Source: Coleofasciculus sp937127375 (GTDB lineage: Bacteria > Cyanobacteriota > Cyanobacteriia > Cyanobacteriales > Coleofasciculaceae). Taken from it: a DNA stretch of 64,000 nt. This document shows positions 18,137 through 27,324 of this stretch, one piece after another. The number at the start of each line of letters is the position of its first letter. The stretch's first letter is position 1. Where the stretch lies: the NCBI GenBank assembly GCA_040218875.1, contig JAVJQP010000048.1; one strand, given 5' to 3'. A program made the translations under genes and the position numbers. The notes below the pieces were generated by a model, which was given only the letters and a program-made list of their open reading frames with translations, was not told the DNA's origin and ran no database searches.

Positions 18137-19288
18137 TTAGAAACGGCAAACACCTGGAGAAGTGATTGGGCAAGTTGGCTGTGCTATGGGATTGTCTCTA
18201 AGGAAAAGTCCAGTCAGATTAGTCAGTCCAGAGAAAGGACTTATATCTTTTATTTGGTTATTGTTGAGGTAAAGCTCAGTCAGATTGGTAAGCTCAGATA
18301 GGGAACTGATATCTTTTATTTGGTTATCGTTGAGGTGAAGTTAAGTTAGATTTGTAAGTCCAGAGATAGGACTAATATCTGTTATTTCGTTGTCGCTGAG
18401 ATTAAGCTGAGTTAGATTGGTAAGTCCAGACGGAAAACTGATATTTTTTATTCGGTTATTGTTGAGGTAAAGCCTCCTCAGACTGACAAGTACAGATAGG
18501 GAACTGATATCTGTTATTTCGTTGTCGCTAAGGTAAAGCCTCTTCAGATTGGTAAGTCCAGATAAGGAACTGATATTTTTGATTCGGTTATTGTTGAGGT
18601 TAAGCCGATTTAGATTGGTAAGTCCAGACGGGAAACTGATATTTTTAATTCGGTTATTGTTGAGGTTAAGCCAATTCAGATTGGTAAGTCCAGAGAGAGG
18701 ACTGATATCTGTTATTTGGTTGTAGCTGAGGTAAAGCGAGTCCAGATTGGTAAGTCCAGAGAGAGGACTGATATCTGTTATTTGGTTAGAGAAGAGGGAA
18801 AGCCAAGTCAGATTGGTAAGTCCAGAGAGAGGACTGATATCTGTTATTTGGTTGTAGCTGAGGTCAAGCCAAGTCAGATTGGTAAGTCTAGAAAGAGAAC
18901 TGGTATCTGTTATTCGGTTATTGTTGAGGTAAAGCCAATTCAGATTGGTAAGTCCAGAAAGAGAACTGATATCTGTTATTTGGTTGTAGCTGAGGTTAAG
19001 CCAAGTCAGATTGGTAAGTCCAGAGAGAGGACGAACATCTTTTATTTCCTTAGAGAAAAGGTCAAGCGCAGTGCGACTTGACAGAATTTCATCAGCTTGA
19101 GAGCAATCACTTGTGCCTGTTTGTTCCAACAGTACCTCGACTGTTTTTTGAGAAGAGGCTGATAAACTGGTTCTTTGGAGACACCATTCTCTAAAAGAAC
19201 TCCGTAGACTGGGTGAGGCGGCTATTGTAGCCCCCCATCCCCATCCCCATAGACTTAAGAAGAGGGCGATCGCGCTAATCCATTTCAT
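18137..19288 (-). pseudogene. Secreted leucine-rich repeat protein with an in-frame stop
   Basis: The signal peptide MKWISAIALFLSLWGWGWGA and a cysteine-containing cap lead into about ten 22-residue SDS22/internalin-type repeats of the form ITDISPLSGLTNLxxLxLxxN. The frame stops at TAA 18341-18343, but the same frame continues with two more perfect repeats and a proper cap (RDNPIAQPTCPITSPGVCRF) to TAA at 18137. The stop falls at the variable repeat position before a Leu, so one base change explains it. Full length would be 383 codons. The truncated product could still fold. DNA-level similarity between repeats would allow recombination. Confidence 0.8.
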
Positions 19289-19313
19289 TTCCTAAACTTG
19301 ATACAGTAAAACT

Positions 19314-19859
19314 CTAGATTATCCCATCCATAGTAATCTGGAGATTATTTGTTGGGGTATGTGATCGTTTGCTCAACTCCTTCAGAATATTCACATCCAC
19401 AAACAAATCACCCAACGGTACCCAATGATCTACGCCCCAAAGCGCCATTGTGCCATGTAAGGATTGGATGTCATCATGGAGACGCGATCGCACGTTTTCC
19501 ACAAGAGCGTCAATATCAGAGGTATCCATTACTCGCTCAGAATGCCATCCTAAATCAATCCGAGGACGCAGTTTAGCGATACGTTGTTGACTATCGATAC
19601 CAGAATGCGATCGCACACACTCCAACAATACCCAAAGTGCTTGTTTACCCGGTGCAATTTCGCCATAGTCCGCTAGCTTTTCCACCATCTCCGGGATGAA
19701 CGTTGCAACAGCACCATTCCAAGTGATGCGTTGTAACACCGATGCACCATTATCCAGCGCTAGGATTAGGATCGAGCGACGGCTGCGCTCATCTTCCATC
19801 AAGGGTTTGAGCAGTTCAACTAATTCATTGATCGTGTTCGAGTCTAATTTAACCGTCAA
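19314..19859 (-). pseudogene. Truncated effector-associated N-terminus of a NACHT-type protein
   Basis: 181 residues. The first ~105 (LDSNTINELVELLKPLMEDE, GEIAPGKQALWVLLECVR) resemble the small helical effector-associated domains found before NACHT NTPases in cyanobacteria. The following HGTMALWGVDHWVPLGDLFV segment is of the kind that precedes the NTPase. The frame then ends after a short unrelated-looking tail (SHTPTNNLQITMDGII), with no P loop. I read it as a truncated STAND/NACHT protein; the assignment rests on remembered family patterns. A matching downstream-type fragment lies at 20684-20902. Confidence 0.5.
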
Positions 19860-19880
19860 TTTAAACTGTAAACTGTGCGT

Positions 19881-20459
19881 TTATTCGTCTATTTCCAAGA
19901 CGATACCTTCATAGAGCAATTCAATCGGAAATTCAAATTCAATGCTGGATAGAGTGATGGTATCTCCCGCCTGATAAGGATAGTAAAGCCACATTCTTCC
20001 CTCTCCGCGAGAGTAACGTTCGACAGAGATTGTTTCCGAGTCAATCAAGATATACTCTTGCAAACTGGGAATTTTCAAATAGTAAGTGAATTTTTCCCCT
20101 CTATCCTTAGCACTTGTACCAGGCGAGAGAACTTCTACAATAAGTTTAGGGTTTTGAATAAACTTGCGAGCGTTAAGGTCTTCAGGGTCGCAACTGACGA
20201 TAACATCAGGATAGTAGTAAATGCTCTTCGGACTCACTTGCACCTTCACATCTGAGACATTGACCCGACAACTTCTGGAACGCAGATGAGGATACAAGGC
20301 TCTGTAGAGATTGAGAGCAATATCGTTATGAGGAATCGTACCGCCTGTCATAGCAAAGACTTCACCCTTGACATATTCATAGCGAATCTCTTGCTGAGAT
20401 TCCCATTCGAGATAGTCCTCAAAGCTCATTTTGGGCAATTGTTGGGGAGTGGCTATCAT
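19881..20459 (-). CDS. Uma2 family (DUF820) endonuclease-like protein
   Basis: 192 residues, full family length. It begins MSFEDYLEWESQQEIRYEYV after a short leader. It has the KGEVFAMTGGTIPHNDIALN segment, the YYPDVIVSC acidic motif and KLIVEVLSPGT (PD-(D/E)XK-like core), then KIPSLQEYILIDSE. Uma2 genes are highly amplified in cyanobacteria; a nuclease fold is accepted but the role is unknown. It is flanked by decayed genes. Confidence 0.9.
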   Translation of the reverse strand: MIATPQQLPKMSFEDYLEWESQQEIRYEYVKGEVFAMTGGTIPHNDIALNLYRALYPHLRSRSCRVNVSDVKVQVSPKSIYYYPDVIVSCDPEDLNARKFIQNPKLIVEVLSPGTSAKDRGEKFTYYLKIPSLQEYILIDSETISVERYSRGEGRMWLYYPYQAGDTITLSSIEFEFPIELLYEGIVLEIDE

Positions 20460-20683
20460 CGGAAATTAGGGTTGGCAAGGGGGCGAATGGAAACCCCTGT
20501 CATTTATGTATGGGGAGGAATTCGCCCTTTTACATAAACAGCAGTCCGACAGGACTTCCTTTGAGAAGCTGTTGGTATCCATTTCCCTTGTGTACACGAC
20601 TGCATATTTGAATGGAAACCCCTACCGCCTTGGATTGACTTGCTGACGTTCGATGTATTGCGTTCACATGAAAGTCTGGGCAA

Positions 20684-20902
20684 TTACAGACTCGTGCTTT
20701 TAATCTGTACGCATAAGGGTTGCTTGATTGGGCTTATGCCCCTCCCGTTTCCGGGGTGCTTTGATTGTAGCAGTAGGGGTAGGATGACCCTAGGCAACCT
20801 CTCGCCCATTTCCTTGAAATCCTGCCATAAGTCCTCCAATTCTGACCGACGGCTGCTGCTTGACGCCTCCAGAATAACGGTTGCTACTCCTATAATGGTC
20901 AA
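20684..20902 (-). pseudogene. Fragment resembling the pre-NTPase segment of a NACHT-type protein
   Basis: The frame reads VILEASSSSRRSELEDLWQD and FKEMGERLPR before unrelated sequence. This looks like the continuation of the GDLFVDVNILKEL region in the gene at 19314-19859, though it lies upstream of it and so cannot be simply joined. Probably the remnant of a second copy. Family assignment is tentative. Confidence 0.35.
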
Positions 20903-20974
20903 AGACTAGCACGAAGAAATTTTGGAGAGGGAATTCTGATGACGATTCGCGAAACCACTATAATGACGAAATCA

Positions 20975-21056
20975 TTGTAGTGCGTTTAGCGAAGCCATGC
21001 CGCAGGCTTTGCATCTTGCTCGCTACTAATACCCAATTTAAATGCATGACAGCTTA
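20975..21056 (-). repeat. 82-bp repeat, copy 2 (inverted relative to 11147-11228)
   Basis: The reverse complement matches 11147-11228 with one observed mismatch. The two copies bracket 9.7 kb from the Dnd-associated 4-like gene to the RND pump. Confidence 0.9.
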
Positions 21057-21060
21057 CCCT

Positions 21061-21163
21061 CTCACCTCCCTATCCCAACCTCTCAAAAAAATCCGTGAAA
21101 TCAGTGTCATTCCCCTCTCACCTCTCCACCCCAATCTCTCAAAAAAATCCGTGAAATCAGTGT
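21061..21163. repeat. Two copies of a ~47-bp repeat ending ATCCGTGAAATCAGTGT
   Basis: Copies at 21061-21107 and 21117-21163 share CTCACCTC, CCCAAYCTCTCAAAAAAATC and CGTGAAATCAGTGT. A third related copy lies at about 29380-29424 upstream of another gene. Confidence 0.85.
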
Positions 21164-21171
21164 TTTGACAA

Positions 21172-24100
21172 ATGACAAATGACAAACTCAGTATTAGTGC
21201 GATCGCGATTCGCCGCCATATCGGTACTCTAGTCTTAACCCTAGCCGTAATTGTGCTGGGGATATTCTTTATTCTCCAGATTCAGGTCGATTTATTACCC
21301 TCGATTACCTATCCCCGGATTGGCTTACGCTTGGGAGCGCCCGGTATCTCGCCAGAGGTAGCGGTTGAGGAAATTACTAAACCCTTGGAACAAGGATTAA
21401 GCGCGACTGAGGGCGTTATCCAAGTCTTCTCCCAAACTCGTGAGGGACGAATTAGTTTAGACCTGTTTTTTCGACCCGGAGGTGATATTGACCAGGCGCT
21501 AAATGATGCAACAGCGGCGTATAACCGCGCTCAATCAAATTTACCCGAAATTATCGAAGAACCGCGTTTATTTAAGTTTGACCCCTCTCAATTACCGGTT
21601 TATGAATTAGCCCTAAAATCTTCATCCCTAAACGATGTAGATTTGCGCGTCTTTGCCGATGAAGAACTTAGCCGCGAACTGAGTGTAGTTCCTGGCGTCG
21701 CCTCAGTGGATGTGTCTGGCGGGGTAACAGAAGAGGTTCGGGTGTTGATTGATCCGACTCGTTTGCAGCGATTAGGATTAGGCTTAACCGATGTCCTAGA
21801 TGCCCTAGATGAGCGCAATCAAGATGTGGCGGGGGGACGACTACGGGGGGAAGATTCGGAACCTTTGACGCGAACCATGGGACGGTTTCAGGAGGCGGCA
21901 GAACTGCGGAATTTGTCCTTTGAAATAGCAGATACCGACGCCACCAATCTGTCTCTTCGGGTCTATCTGCGCGATTTTGCTGAGGTAATTGATGGGACTG
22001 AAGATAGACGGGTATTTGTCTTTCTGAATGGAGAACCAGCGGTTAAAGTTAGTATTCAGAAGCAACCGGATGCGAATACGATTGAAGTTGTCAATGGAGT
22101 GAAAAAACGCATTGAACAGCTAAAGCAATCCGGTTTAATTACAGAGGATATTGAATTAGTGGCGACATTGGATGAATCAGTTTTCATCCAAAATTCGATT
22201 GCCAATGTAACCAGTGCGGGGTTAGTGGGAGCAACATTAGCCGCGTTTGCAGTTTTGTTGTTTTTAGGTTCATTGCGGCAAACTTTAATTATTGTCATCG
22301 CCATTCCTCTCGCCACCCTAGCCGCTGTGATTTTAATGAAATTATTTGGCTTATCCCTAAATGTGTTTAGTTTAGGCGGATTAGCGTTAGGTGTGGGGAT
22401 TGTCGTGGATAATGCGATTGTTATGCTAGAAACCATCGCGGCGGGTGTGTCTGATAATCCGGTTGTAGGGACAGATGTAACCGATAAAAATGGGGAAAAA
22501 ACCAATAACTTAACAAAACCCGCCCCGCCTCAATCCATCATTTCCCAAGCCGAACGGTGTTCCCAAGAGGTAGAATCAGCACTGATTGCGTCTACCAGTA
22601 CTAACTTAGTTGCTGTCCTCCCTTTTTTACTCATTGGTGGCTTTTTCTCCCTCCTGTTTAGTGAATTAATTTTAACGATTAGCTTTGCTGTCGCCGCGTC
22701 GTTAGTGGTGGCGTTGACGGTAGTACCCATGCTGTCGTCTCGCCTATTAGCAATTCCTCGATCCAGTGGTTTAAATCGATTTTGGCTATTACAAGCTTTT
22801 AATCGTCGCTTTGAAGCCGCAACTCGAAGTTACCAAGGGTTTCTAGCACGGGTGCTGCGGTATCGTATTTTAGTCATCGCCCTCGCTATTTTAATTTTAG
22901 GCGGAGGAAGTTTAGCCTTAGCCCGTCAAATTCCCCAAGAAATTCTGCCCCGAATTGATACCGGACAAGCGAGAATGTTTGCCCAATTTCCACCAGGAAC
23001 TACTCTAGAACAAAATCGCCAAGTGATGATGGCGGTGGATGATATTCTCTTGGCGCAACCGGAAACCGACTATGCCTTTACCACATCTGGCGGGTTTCTG
23101 TTTGGTGGGAATACCTCAGAAAACCTGTTACGGGGGACGAGTACAATTGCGCTGAAATCGGATAGTAATGTCGAGACATTTATTGGACAAGTCAATCAAG
23201 AATTGCAGACATTAAATTTAGTCCAAACTCGTCTGCGCCTGAGTCCCGGTGAAGTACGGGGGATTATTTTAAGTAATTCCCCGGTTCGCGGGGCGGATTT
23301 AGATATTGGCTTACAGGGAACCAATACGCAGCAATTAGAAGCCGCAGGGCGTCAAGTCTTAAAAGCGTTAGATGAACGCGCAACCTTAGCCCGATTTCGC
23401 CCGGATGCAGATAATCGCCAACCCGAAATTCAAATTCGTCCCGACTGGGAACGAGTCGCCCAATTGGGGTTAACGGCACAGGAAATTGGTGATACGATTC
23501 AAACCGCGATCGCAGGTTCGGTATCGACTCAGTTACAACGGGGTGATCGCTTAGTGGATGTGCGGGTACAGCTTGATCAAGCGGCGATTCAGCGCGTGTC
23601 TCAGATTAAAGAGTTACCCCTATTTACCAATAATAATCGCCAAATAAAATTGGGTGATGTCGCCGCAATTGATCAAGGACAAGCGCCGGGTGAAATTCAG
23701 CGAATTAATCAGCGCCAAGTGTTCTTAATTGCAGGGACACTAAATGAAGGTGCAACGCTGAGTGAGGCGTTAGCGGAAACCAATGCAGTGTTAGCAGAAT
23801 TAGACTTACCGGAGGGGGTTTCTATCTTACCCAGTTCCGCCAGTGAAACGAATCAGCAACTGCAAAATTCCCTGAAGATACTGGGAGGATTAGCGGCATT
23901 TATGGTGTTTGTGGTGATGGCGGTACAGTATAATTCCCTAATTGACCCCTTAGTGATTATGCTGACTGTACCCTTGGCGTTAGCCGGGGGAATTTTGGGA
24001 CTCTATGTCACCCAAACCGCCATGGGTGCAACGGTTCTGGTGGGGGCGGTACTGCTGGTGGGGATTGTGGTGAATAACGCGATCGTGATGGTGGAGTTTG

Positions 24101-24447
24101 CCAATCAAATTTATTACCGGGAAAAGGTTGACCGCCAAACCGCCATTTTGCAAGCCGCACCACAACGTTTACGACCGATTTTGATGACTACAATTACTAC
24201 AGTGTTAGGCTTGTTCCCCCTAGCATTAGGGATTGGGCAAGGGTCAGAGTTTTTACAACCGTTAGGGGTGGTTGTGTTTTCGGGATTATCACTAGCAACG
24301 GGATTGACGTTATTTATTATTCCCTGTTTCTATACGTTGCTTCATGATACTTTTGGGGATAAGAATCGTAAAAAAGGAGCCAGGGTAAGAACAGGGAAAA
24401 AGAACCAGGGAACAGAAAACCGGGATAAGACTAGAGCATCAGTGTAG
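21172..24447 (+). CDS. RND (AcrB/HAE1-like) efflux pump
   Basis: 1091 residues. TM1 is near 12-33, a large periplasmic porter loop follows, TM2-TM6 begin near 345, a second porter loop begins near 590, and TM8-TM12 are near 900-1060. TM4 carries the proton-relay pair in GIVVDNAIVMLE. It should export hydrophobic compounds by proton antiport from the inner membrane, needing a membrane-fusion protein and TolC that are not encoded here. The ATG lies inside an ACAAATG heptamer repeat with no visible ribosome-binding site, so the start is uncertain. The C-terminal tail (KNRKKGARVRTGKKN) is strongly basic. Confidence 0.92.
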   Translation: MTNDKLSISAIAIRRHIGTLVLTLAVIVLGIFFILQIQVDLLPSITYPRIGLRLGAPGISPEVAVEEITKPLEQGLSATEGVIQVFSQTREGRISLDLFFRPGGDIDQALNDATAAYNRAQSNLPEIIEEPRLFKFDPSQLPVYELALKSSSLNDVDLRVFADEELSRELSVVPGVASVDVSGGVTEEVRVLIDPTRLQRLGLGLTDVLDALDERNQDVAGGRLRGEDSEPLTRTMGRFQEAAELRNLSFEIADTDATNLSLRVYLRDFAEVIDGTEDRRVFVFLNGEPAVKVSIQKQPDANTIEVVNGVKKRIEQLKQSGLITEDIELVATLDESVFIQNSIANVTSAGLVGATLAAFAVLLFLGSLRQTLIIVIAIPLATLAAVILMKLFGLSLNVFSLGGLALGVGIVVDNAIVMLETIAAGVSDNPVVGTDVTDKNGEKTNNLTKPAPPQSIISQAERCSQEVESALIASTSTNLVAVLPFLLIGGFFSLLFSELILTISFAVAASLVVALTVVPMLSSRLLAIPRSSGLNRFWLLQAFNRRFEAATRSYQGFLARVLRYRILVIALAILILGGGSLALARQIPQEILPRIDTGQARMFAQFPPGTTLEQNRQVMMAVDDILLAQPETDYAFTTSGGFLFGGNTSENLLRGTSTIALKSDSNVETFIGQVNQELQTLNLVQTRLRLSPGEVRGIILSNSPVRGADLDIGLQGTNTQQLEAAGRQVLKALDERATLARFRPDADNRQPEIQIRPDWERVAQLGLTAQEIGDTIQTAIAGSVSTQLQRGDRLVDVRVQLDQAAIQRVSQIKELPLFTNNNRQIKLGDVAAIDQGQAPGEIQRINQRQVFLIAGTLNEGATLSEALAETNAVLAELDLPEGVSILPSSASETNQQLQNSLKILGGLAAFMVFVVMAVQYNSLIDPLVIMLTVPLALAGGILGLYVTQTAMGATVLVGAVLLVGIVVNNAIVMVEFANQIYYREKVDRQTAILQAAPQRLRPILMTTITTVLGLFPLALGIGQGSEFLQPLGVVVFSGLSLATGLTLFIIPCFYTLLHDTFGDKNRKKGARVRTGKKNQGTENRDKTRASV

Positions 24448-24610
24448 AGCCAGAAGTAGAGACGTTCCGCTGGAACCTCTGCCAATTGTCGGTAGTTTTC
24501 TACTGTATTGTACATATAATAAATTTCCATCTTAGCGGCTGCCATAGCCATTCGCTTTATTTACTTTTCCTATGGCAATGTGATTACAGCAGATTTCAGC
24601 CCGACCTACT

Positions 24611-24835
24611 TAGGGGTTGCTGAATAAGTCTTGTAGTGGGGTAGGGAGCAGGGGAAGCCGGGGAAGCCGGGGAAGCCGGGGGAGCAGGGGAAGCAATGAT
24701 ACATTTTCCCTGATAGCGGTGCAAGGATATGAAAGGGTTTTACCTTATGTTCTTGAAGATGAGTCAATGTCCATGCTACTCAAAGCCTTGATAGATAAGG
24801 GTTTTGGAGTTGTGCAGCAAGCCCTACTTACTTAA
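24611..24835. mobile_element. Possible MITE or insertion-sequence remnant
   Basis: The left end TAGGGGTTGCTGAATAA (from about 24612) and the reverse complement of the right end, TAGGGCTTGCTGCACAA (near 24811-24827), match at 14 of 17 positions. GGGGTTGCTGAATAA-type termini are common on bacterial insertion sequences. The interior is about 200 bp with a GGGGAAGCCG minisatellite and no transposase. No clear target duplication was seen. Confidence 0.4.
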
Positions 24836-24838
24836 GCA

Positions 24839-24872
24839 AGATCCCCGACAACTCCTACGAAGTCGGGGATCT
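24839..24872. repeat. 34-bp hairpin repeat, copy 1
   Basis: AGATCCCCGAC and GTCGGGGATCT form an 11-bp perfect stem around CAACTCCTACGA. An identical 34-bp copy lies at 48375-48408. No T-run follows, so a factor-independent terminator is not shown. Confidence 0.9.
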
Positions 24873-25066
24873 GTCTGTGTACCTCACTATACTTAAAAAA
24901 TACTGCTATTTTTTGATAAAAATTTTGGGAGATAGTAGAAAATTATAATTGTTGTAGCGCTACGCATACATGTTAGGACAAAATAAAAAAAAATTAAATC
25001 GCTCAATCCCTTGTCAGGTAAGTGTTTTTCTTCACTATTGCCCATTGCCTAGCGCGTAGCGCTATA

Positions 25067-25116
25067 TAACCCGCGAAGGCGGGTTTGGTCTGTGTAGCTG
25101 CGGTTTAAACCGCCCA
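25067..25116. repeat. Repeat with CCCGC/GCGGG hairpin and GTGTAGCTGCGGTTT
   Basis: AACCCGCGAAGGCGGGTTT followed by GTGTAGCTGCGGTTTAAACC. An inverted relative lies at 51745-51795 and a partial one near 52103. Confidence 0.75.
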
Positions 25117-25178
25117 GCTTGATTTAAGGCTGGTGGGCATTGCCCACCCTACTGATAACTGATAACTCCCTCATCTCA

Positions 25179-26618
25179 TCAGAATCCCCGTAAGGGACTA
25201 ACTTCCAGCACACCATTCGGCTTAAACACCACCTGAAACTGAGCTAAGGGTTGGTCAGGAACAAATCCAGTTTCCCCATTGCCAATACCAGCCGCTTCTG
25301 GGTCAGCTAATTCTGCCAACGGTGTTTCCGCTACATAATCCCAAGCGGGTTGATTGGTCGGTTCGTAGTCCGCGATCGCGCCATCTTCAGTGATAGCCAC
25401 TCGGTAATTTAATGGTCTTCGTGATAGCGATGTTCCTTGCCAACGTTCATTTAACGTGGCGTAGAGTTGGTTATTTAATCGTCTCAGTAACGTCCGATCC
25501 GTGATTTCTGGTCCTAAACCAGGTTCTTCCTGATAGCCTTGCCAAGGACTGATTTGCAACACACCACCTGGGGTAAATACCACCCGGAATAAAGCAAAGG
25601 TTTCGCGAGTTGCTGTACCGCCTTCTGTAGGAATATAGCTCAACTCCGGTAAAGGCGTGTTTTCTGCACTATCAATAGGCGTATCCTCAATCGGCTTATA
25701 ACCCAAAATATCTCCGTCTCCGCCAACCGTAACCTGATACTCTAAATTCTGACTTAACCCTTCCCGGTTATCCCATTCTTGATCAAGTTCTCTGTGCAGA
25801 TAACGCTTCAAATAACTTAACTCTGTGGGATTGATAATCTCTCGACTGGAGGTTAATTCGTTTTCCAGTTCAGCCGCTGACGGGGGACTTGAGGTGGGAG
25901 TTGGCGTTACCTGACTTGGGCTATCTGGAGTTGGGGAGGTTGTTTCCGTGACCTCAGACTCAGAGGCTGGCTTGGGCGGACGCACTTCTGGGACAGGTAC
26001 CAAAAATAACGCCAACGCTGCGACAGCTAAACTCGTCACCCCGATCGCAGCAGGTGCGCTTCTCTGGGCGACAGATTGGTCGGCTTTGCGATACCGTCGG
26101 GAAATCGCTTGTAAGGGTACACTTAGATCGGGCAACGTGCGCTGATCCGCCTGGAACTGATCGATCGCCTCAACTAAATCAAATAGCTGTACTGTTGTTA
26201 AATCAAGCTGTACAGGATTTTTGCCATCTATCCCTCCCGCAGAAGTCCCGGATGCGCTATGGGAATCAGCCGGAACAGTCGAAAGAGGCTCTGCGGTTTG
26301 CCCCACCCTTAAACGGTGCAAGTTTTTATCCGGAAGTGATTGTAAATGCACTAAAGGCGGTTTAGCGCCATCAAGTTGGGGGTGAGGGATATGACTCAAA
26401 AATTCTTGAGCATAGCGACTAACCGACTGAACTAAGCTCTCAAAAAAATCTCGTCCGCCGCTAATGGGTTGCGGCTGACCCATAAAACGGCATTCTGCGT
26501 TAACCAGAATCGTCATCAGGGGACGAGCATCGAGCTGATCTCCCCCTGCGGTTGTATCACTTAATCCCTCTAGGATCAGCGTACAGTTGGGCAAACTGTA
26601 CTGGCGTCGAATTGTCAT
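25179..26618 (-). CDS. DUF4335 domain protein
   Basis: About 479 residues from the chosen ATG at 26618 (MTIRRQYSLPNCTLILEGL), which has AAGGA 7 bases upstream; the frame is open further but that extension lacks a good start. Residues 1-180 form the DUF4335 region, one hydrophobic helix (AAIGVTSLAVAALALFLVPV) follows near 200, then a Ser/Thr/Pro linker and two similar C-terminal domains (each with an LxYRVxVTxDGxIxxYxP-like strand set). Cyanobacterium-specific and usually next to DUF3038, as here. Function unknown; probably membrane-anchored. Confidence 0.88.
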   Translation of the reverse strand: MTIRRQYSLPNCTLILEGLSDTTAGGDQLDARPLMTILVNAECRFMGQPQPISGGRDFFESLVQSVSRYAQEFLSHIPHPQLDGAKPPLVHLQSLPDKNLHRLRVGQTAEPLSTVPADSHSASGTSAGGIDGKNPVQLDLTTVQLFDLVEAIDQFQADQRTLPDLSVPLQAISRRYRKADQSVAQRSAPAAIGVTSLAVAALALFLVPVPEVRPPKPASESEVTETTSPTPDSPSQVTPTPTSSPPSAAELENELTSSREIINPTELSYLKRYLHRELDQEWDNREGLSQNLEYQVTVGGDGDILGYKPIEDTPIDSAENTPLPELSYIPTEGGTATRETFALFRVVFTPGGVLQISPWQGYQEEPGLGPEITDRTLLRRLNNQLYATLNERWQGTSLSRRPLNYRVAITEDGAIADYEPTNQPAWDYVAETPLAELADPEAAGIGNGETGFVPDQPLAQFQVVFKPNGVLEVSPLRGF

Positions 26619-26697
26619 CGTTTTTTCCTTATGGAACCCAATATTATAGCCAATGCCGATAGTTGACATCTGCGGAGCGACCATTTCATCGGATCGT

Positions 26698-27324
26698 TCA
26701 TCCGACTTCTCCATCAAACAAACTGATCCAAAATCGCTGCATACCAGAGGTTCCTGTACAAAACAGCAACTGCGCTAACAGCGACAAGGCTAGCTCATTT
26801 AACTTTTCATCAGTATTGTAGACAGAAACCTTTGCCCGTCGTGGGTTCATCCGGCTGCGGAAATGCGCCCGGAATCGCTCTAGATAAGAGGACAAGCGAA
26901 AATGTTGTTCGATGGGAACCTGCTTTTGACTCAGTTGTTCATAAGCCAGAAGCAGTTGTCGGATCACAACTGTCATCCGGCGAGCCAGATAACTGGCTAT
27001 AATCACTAAGGCTTTCGCTTCTTCTAGGTTCAGCGGGCGGCGCGTGTGAGAGCGTCGTAAGGGATTGGTGCAGCGTAGACGCCAAAGAACCACACGATTA
27101 TTTATAATATCCTGTAGTTCTAGCTGTTTAGCGACTAGCAGCATCGCTTCAGAACCGCCCAGTTCCAGCGCTTCAATGGCAAGTAAAATCAGGTCAATCT
27201 GCTGCCGACTTCGCGACGGACATCCCCGATCTGAAATACCAGGATCGGGTAAATTATCTAAAATGACGGGATGGGATGGGGCATCAGGACTGTTTGTCGG
27301 CATTACGCTTACAGAAAGAATCAT
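26698..27324 (-). CDS. DUF3038 domain protein
   Basis: 208 residues. The start is ATG 27324 or 27303 (MPTNSPDAP); neither has a clear ribosome-binding site. The core DLILLAIEALELGGSEAMLL, LWRLRCTNPLRR and ALVIIASYLARRM match the cyanobacterial DUF3038 family. It lies just upstream of the DUF4335 gene on the same strand, a conserved pairing that implies a shared but unknown job. Confidence 0.88.
   Translation of the reverse strand: MILSVSVMPTNSPDAPSHPVILDNLPDPGISDRGCPSRSRQQIDLILLAIEALELGGSEAMLLVAKQLELQDIINNRVVLWRLRCTNPLRRSHTRRPLNLEEAKALVIIASYLARRMTVVIRQLLLAYEQLSQKQVPIEQHFRLSSYLERFRAHFRSRMNPRRAKVSVYNTDEKLNELALSLLAQLLFCTGTSGMQRFWISLFDGEVG

Larger units (their letters stand above)
20460..21171. 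other. Gene-poor stretch with fragments and repeats
   Basis: About 710 bp without an intact gene. It holds two AATGGAAACCCC motifs (near 20488 and 20611), the NACHT-like fragment at 20684-20902, the inverted 82-bp repeat and two copies of an ATCCGTGAAATCAGTGT repeat. Confidence 0.7.
24448..25178. other. Repeat-rich intergenic region
   Basis: About 730 bp without a supported gene. It contains a GTAGAGACGTTCC half-palindrome at 24463, a possible MITE at 24611-24835, a strong hairpin at 24839-24872, and a CCCGC..GCGGG repeat at 25067-25116. Confidence 0.75.

Noticed and set aside
18716..19081. 121-residue plus-strand ORF with KPSQIGKSRERTDICYLV repeats
   Set aside because: It is the antisense shadow of the leucine-rich repeat array; its periodicity follows the 66-bp LRR unit.
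20488..20625. Two AATGGAAACCCC motifs that look like CRISPR repeat ends
   Set aside because: Only two short copies about 124 bp apart with no full repeat unit or regular spacing, and no cas genes nearby.
24617..24835. 72-residue ORF with SRGSRGSRG
   Set aside because: It runs through a minisatellite inside the possible MITE and has no credible domain.
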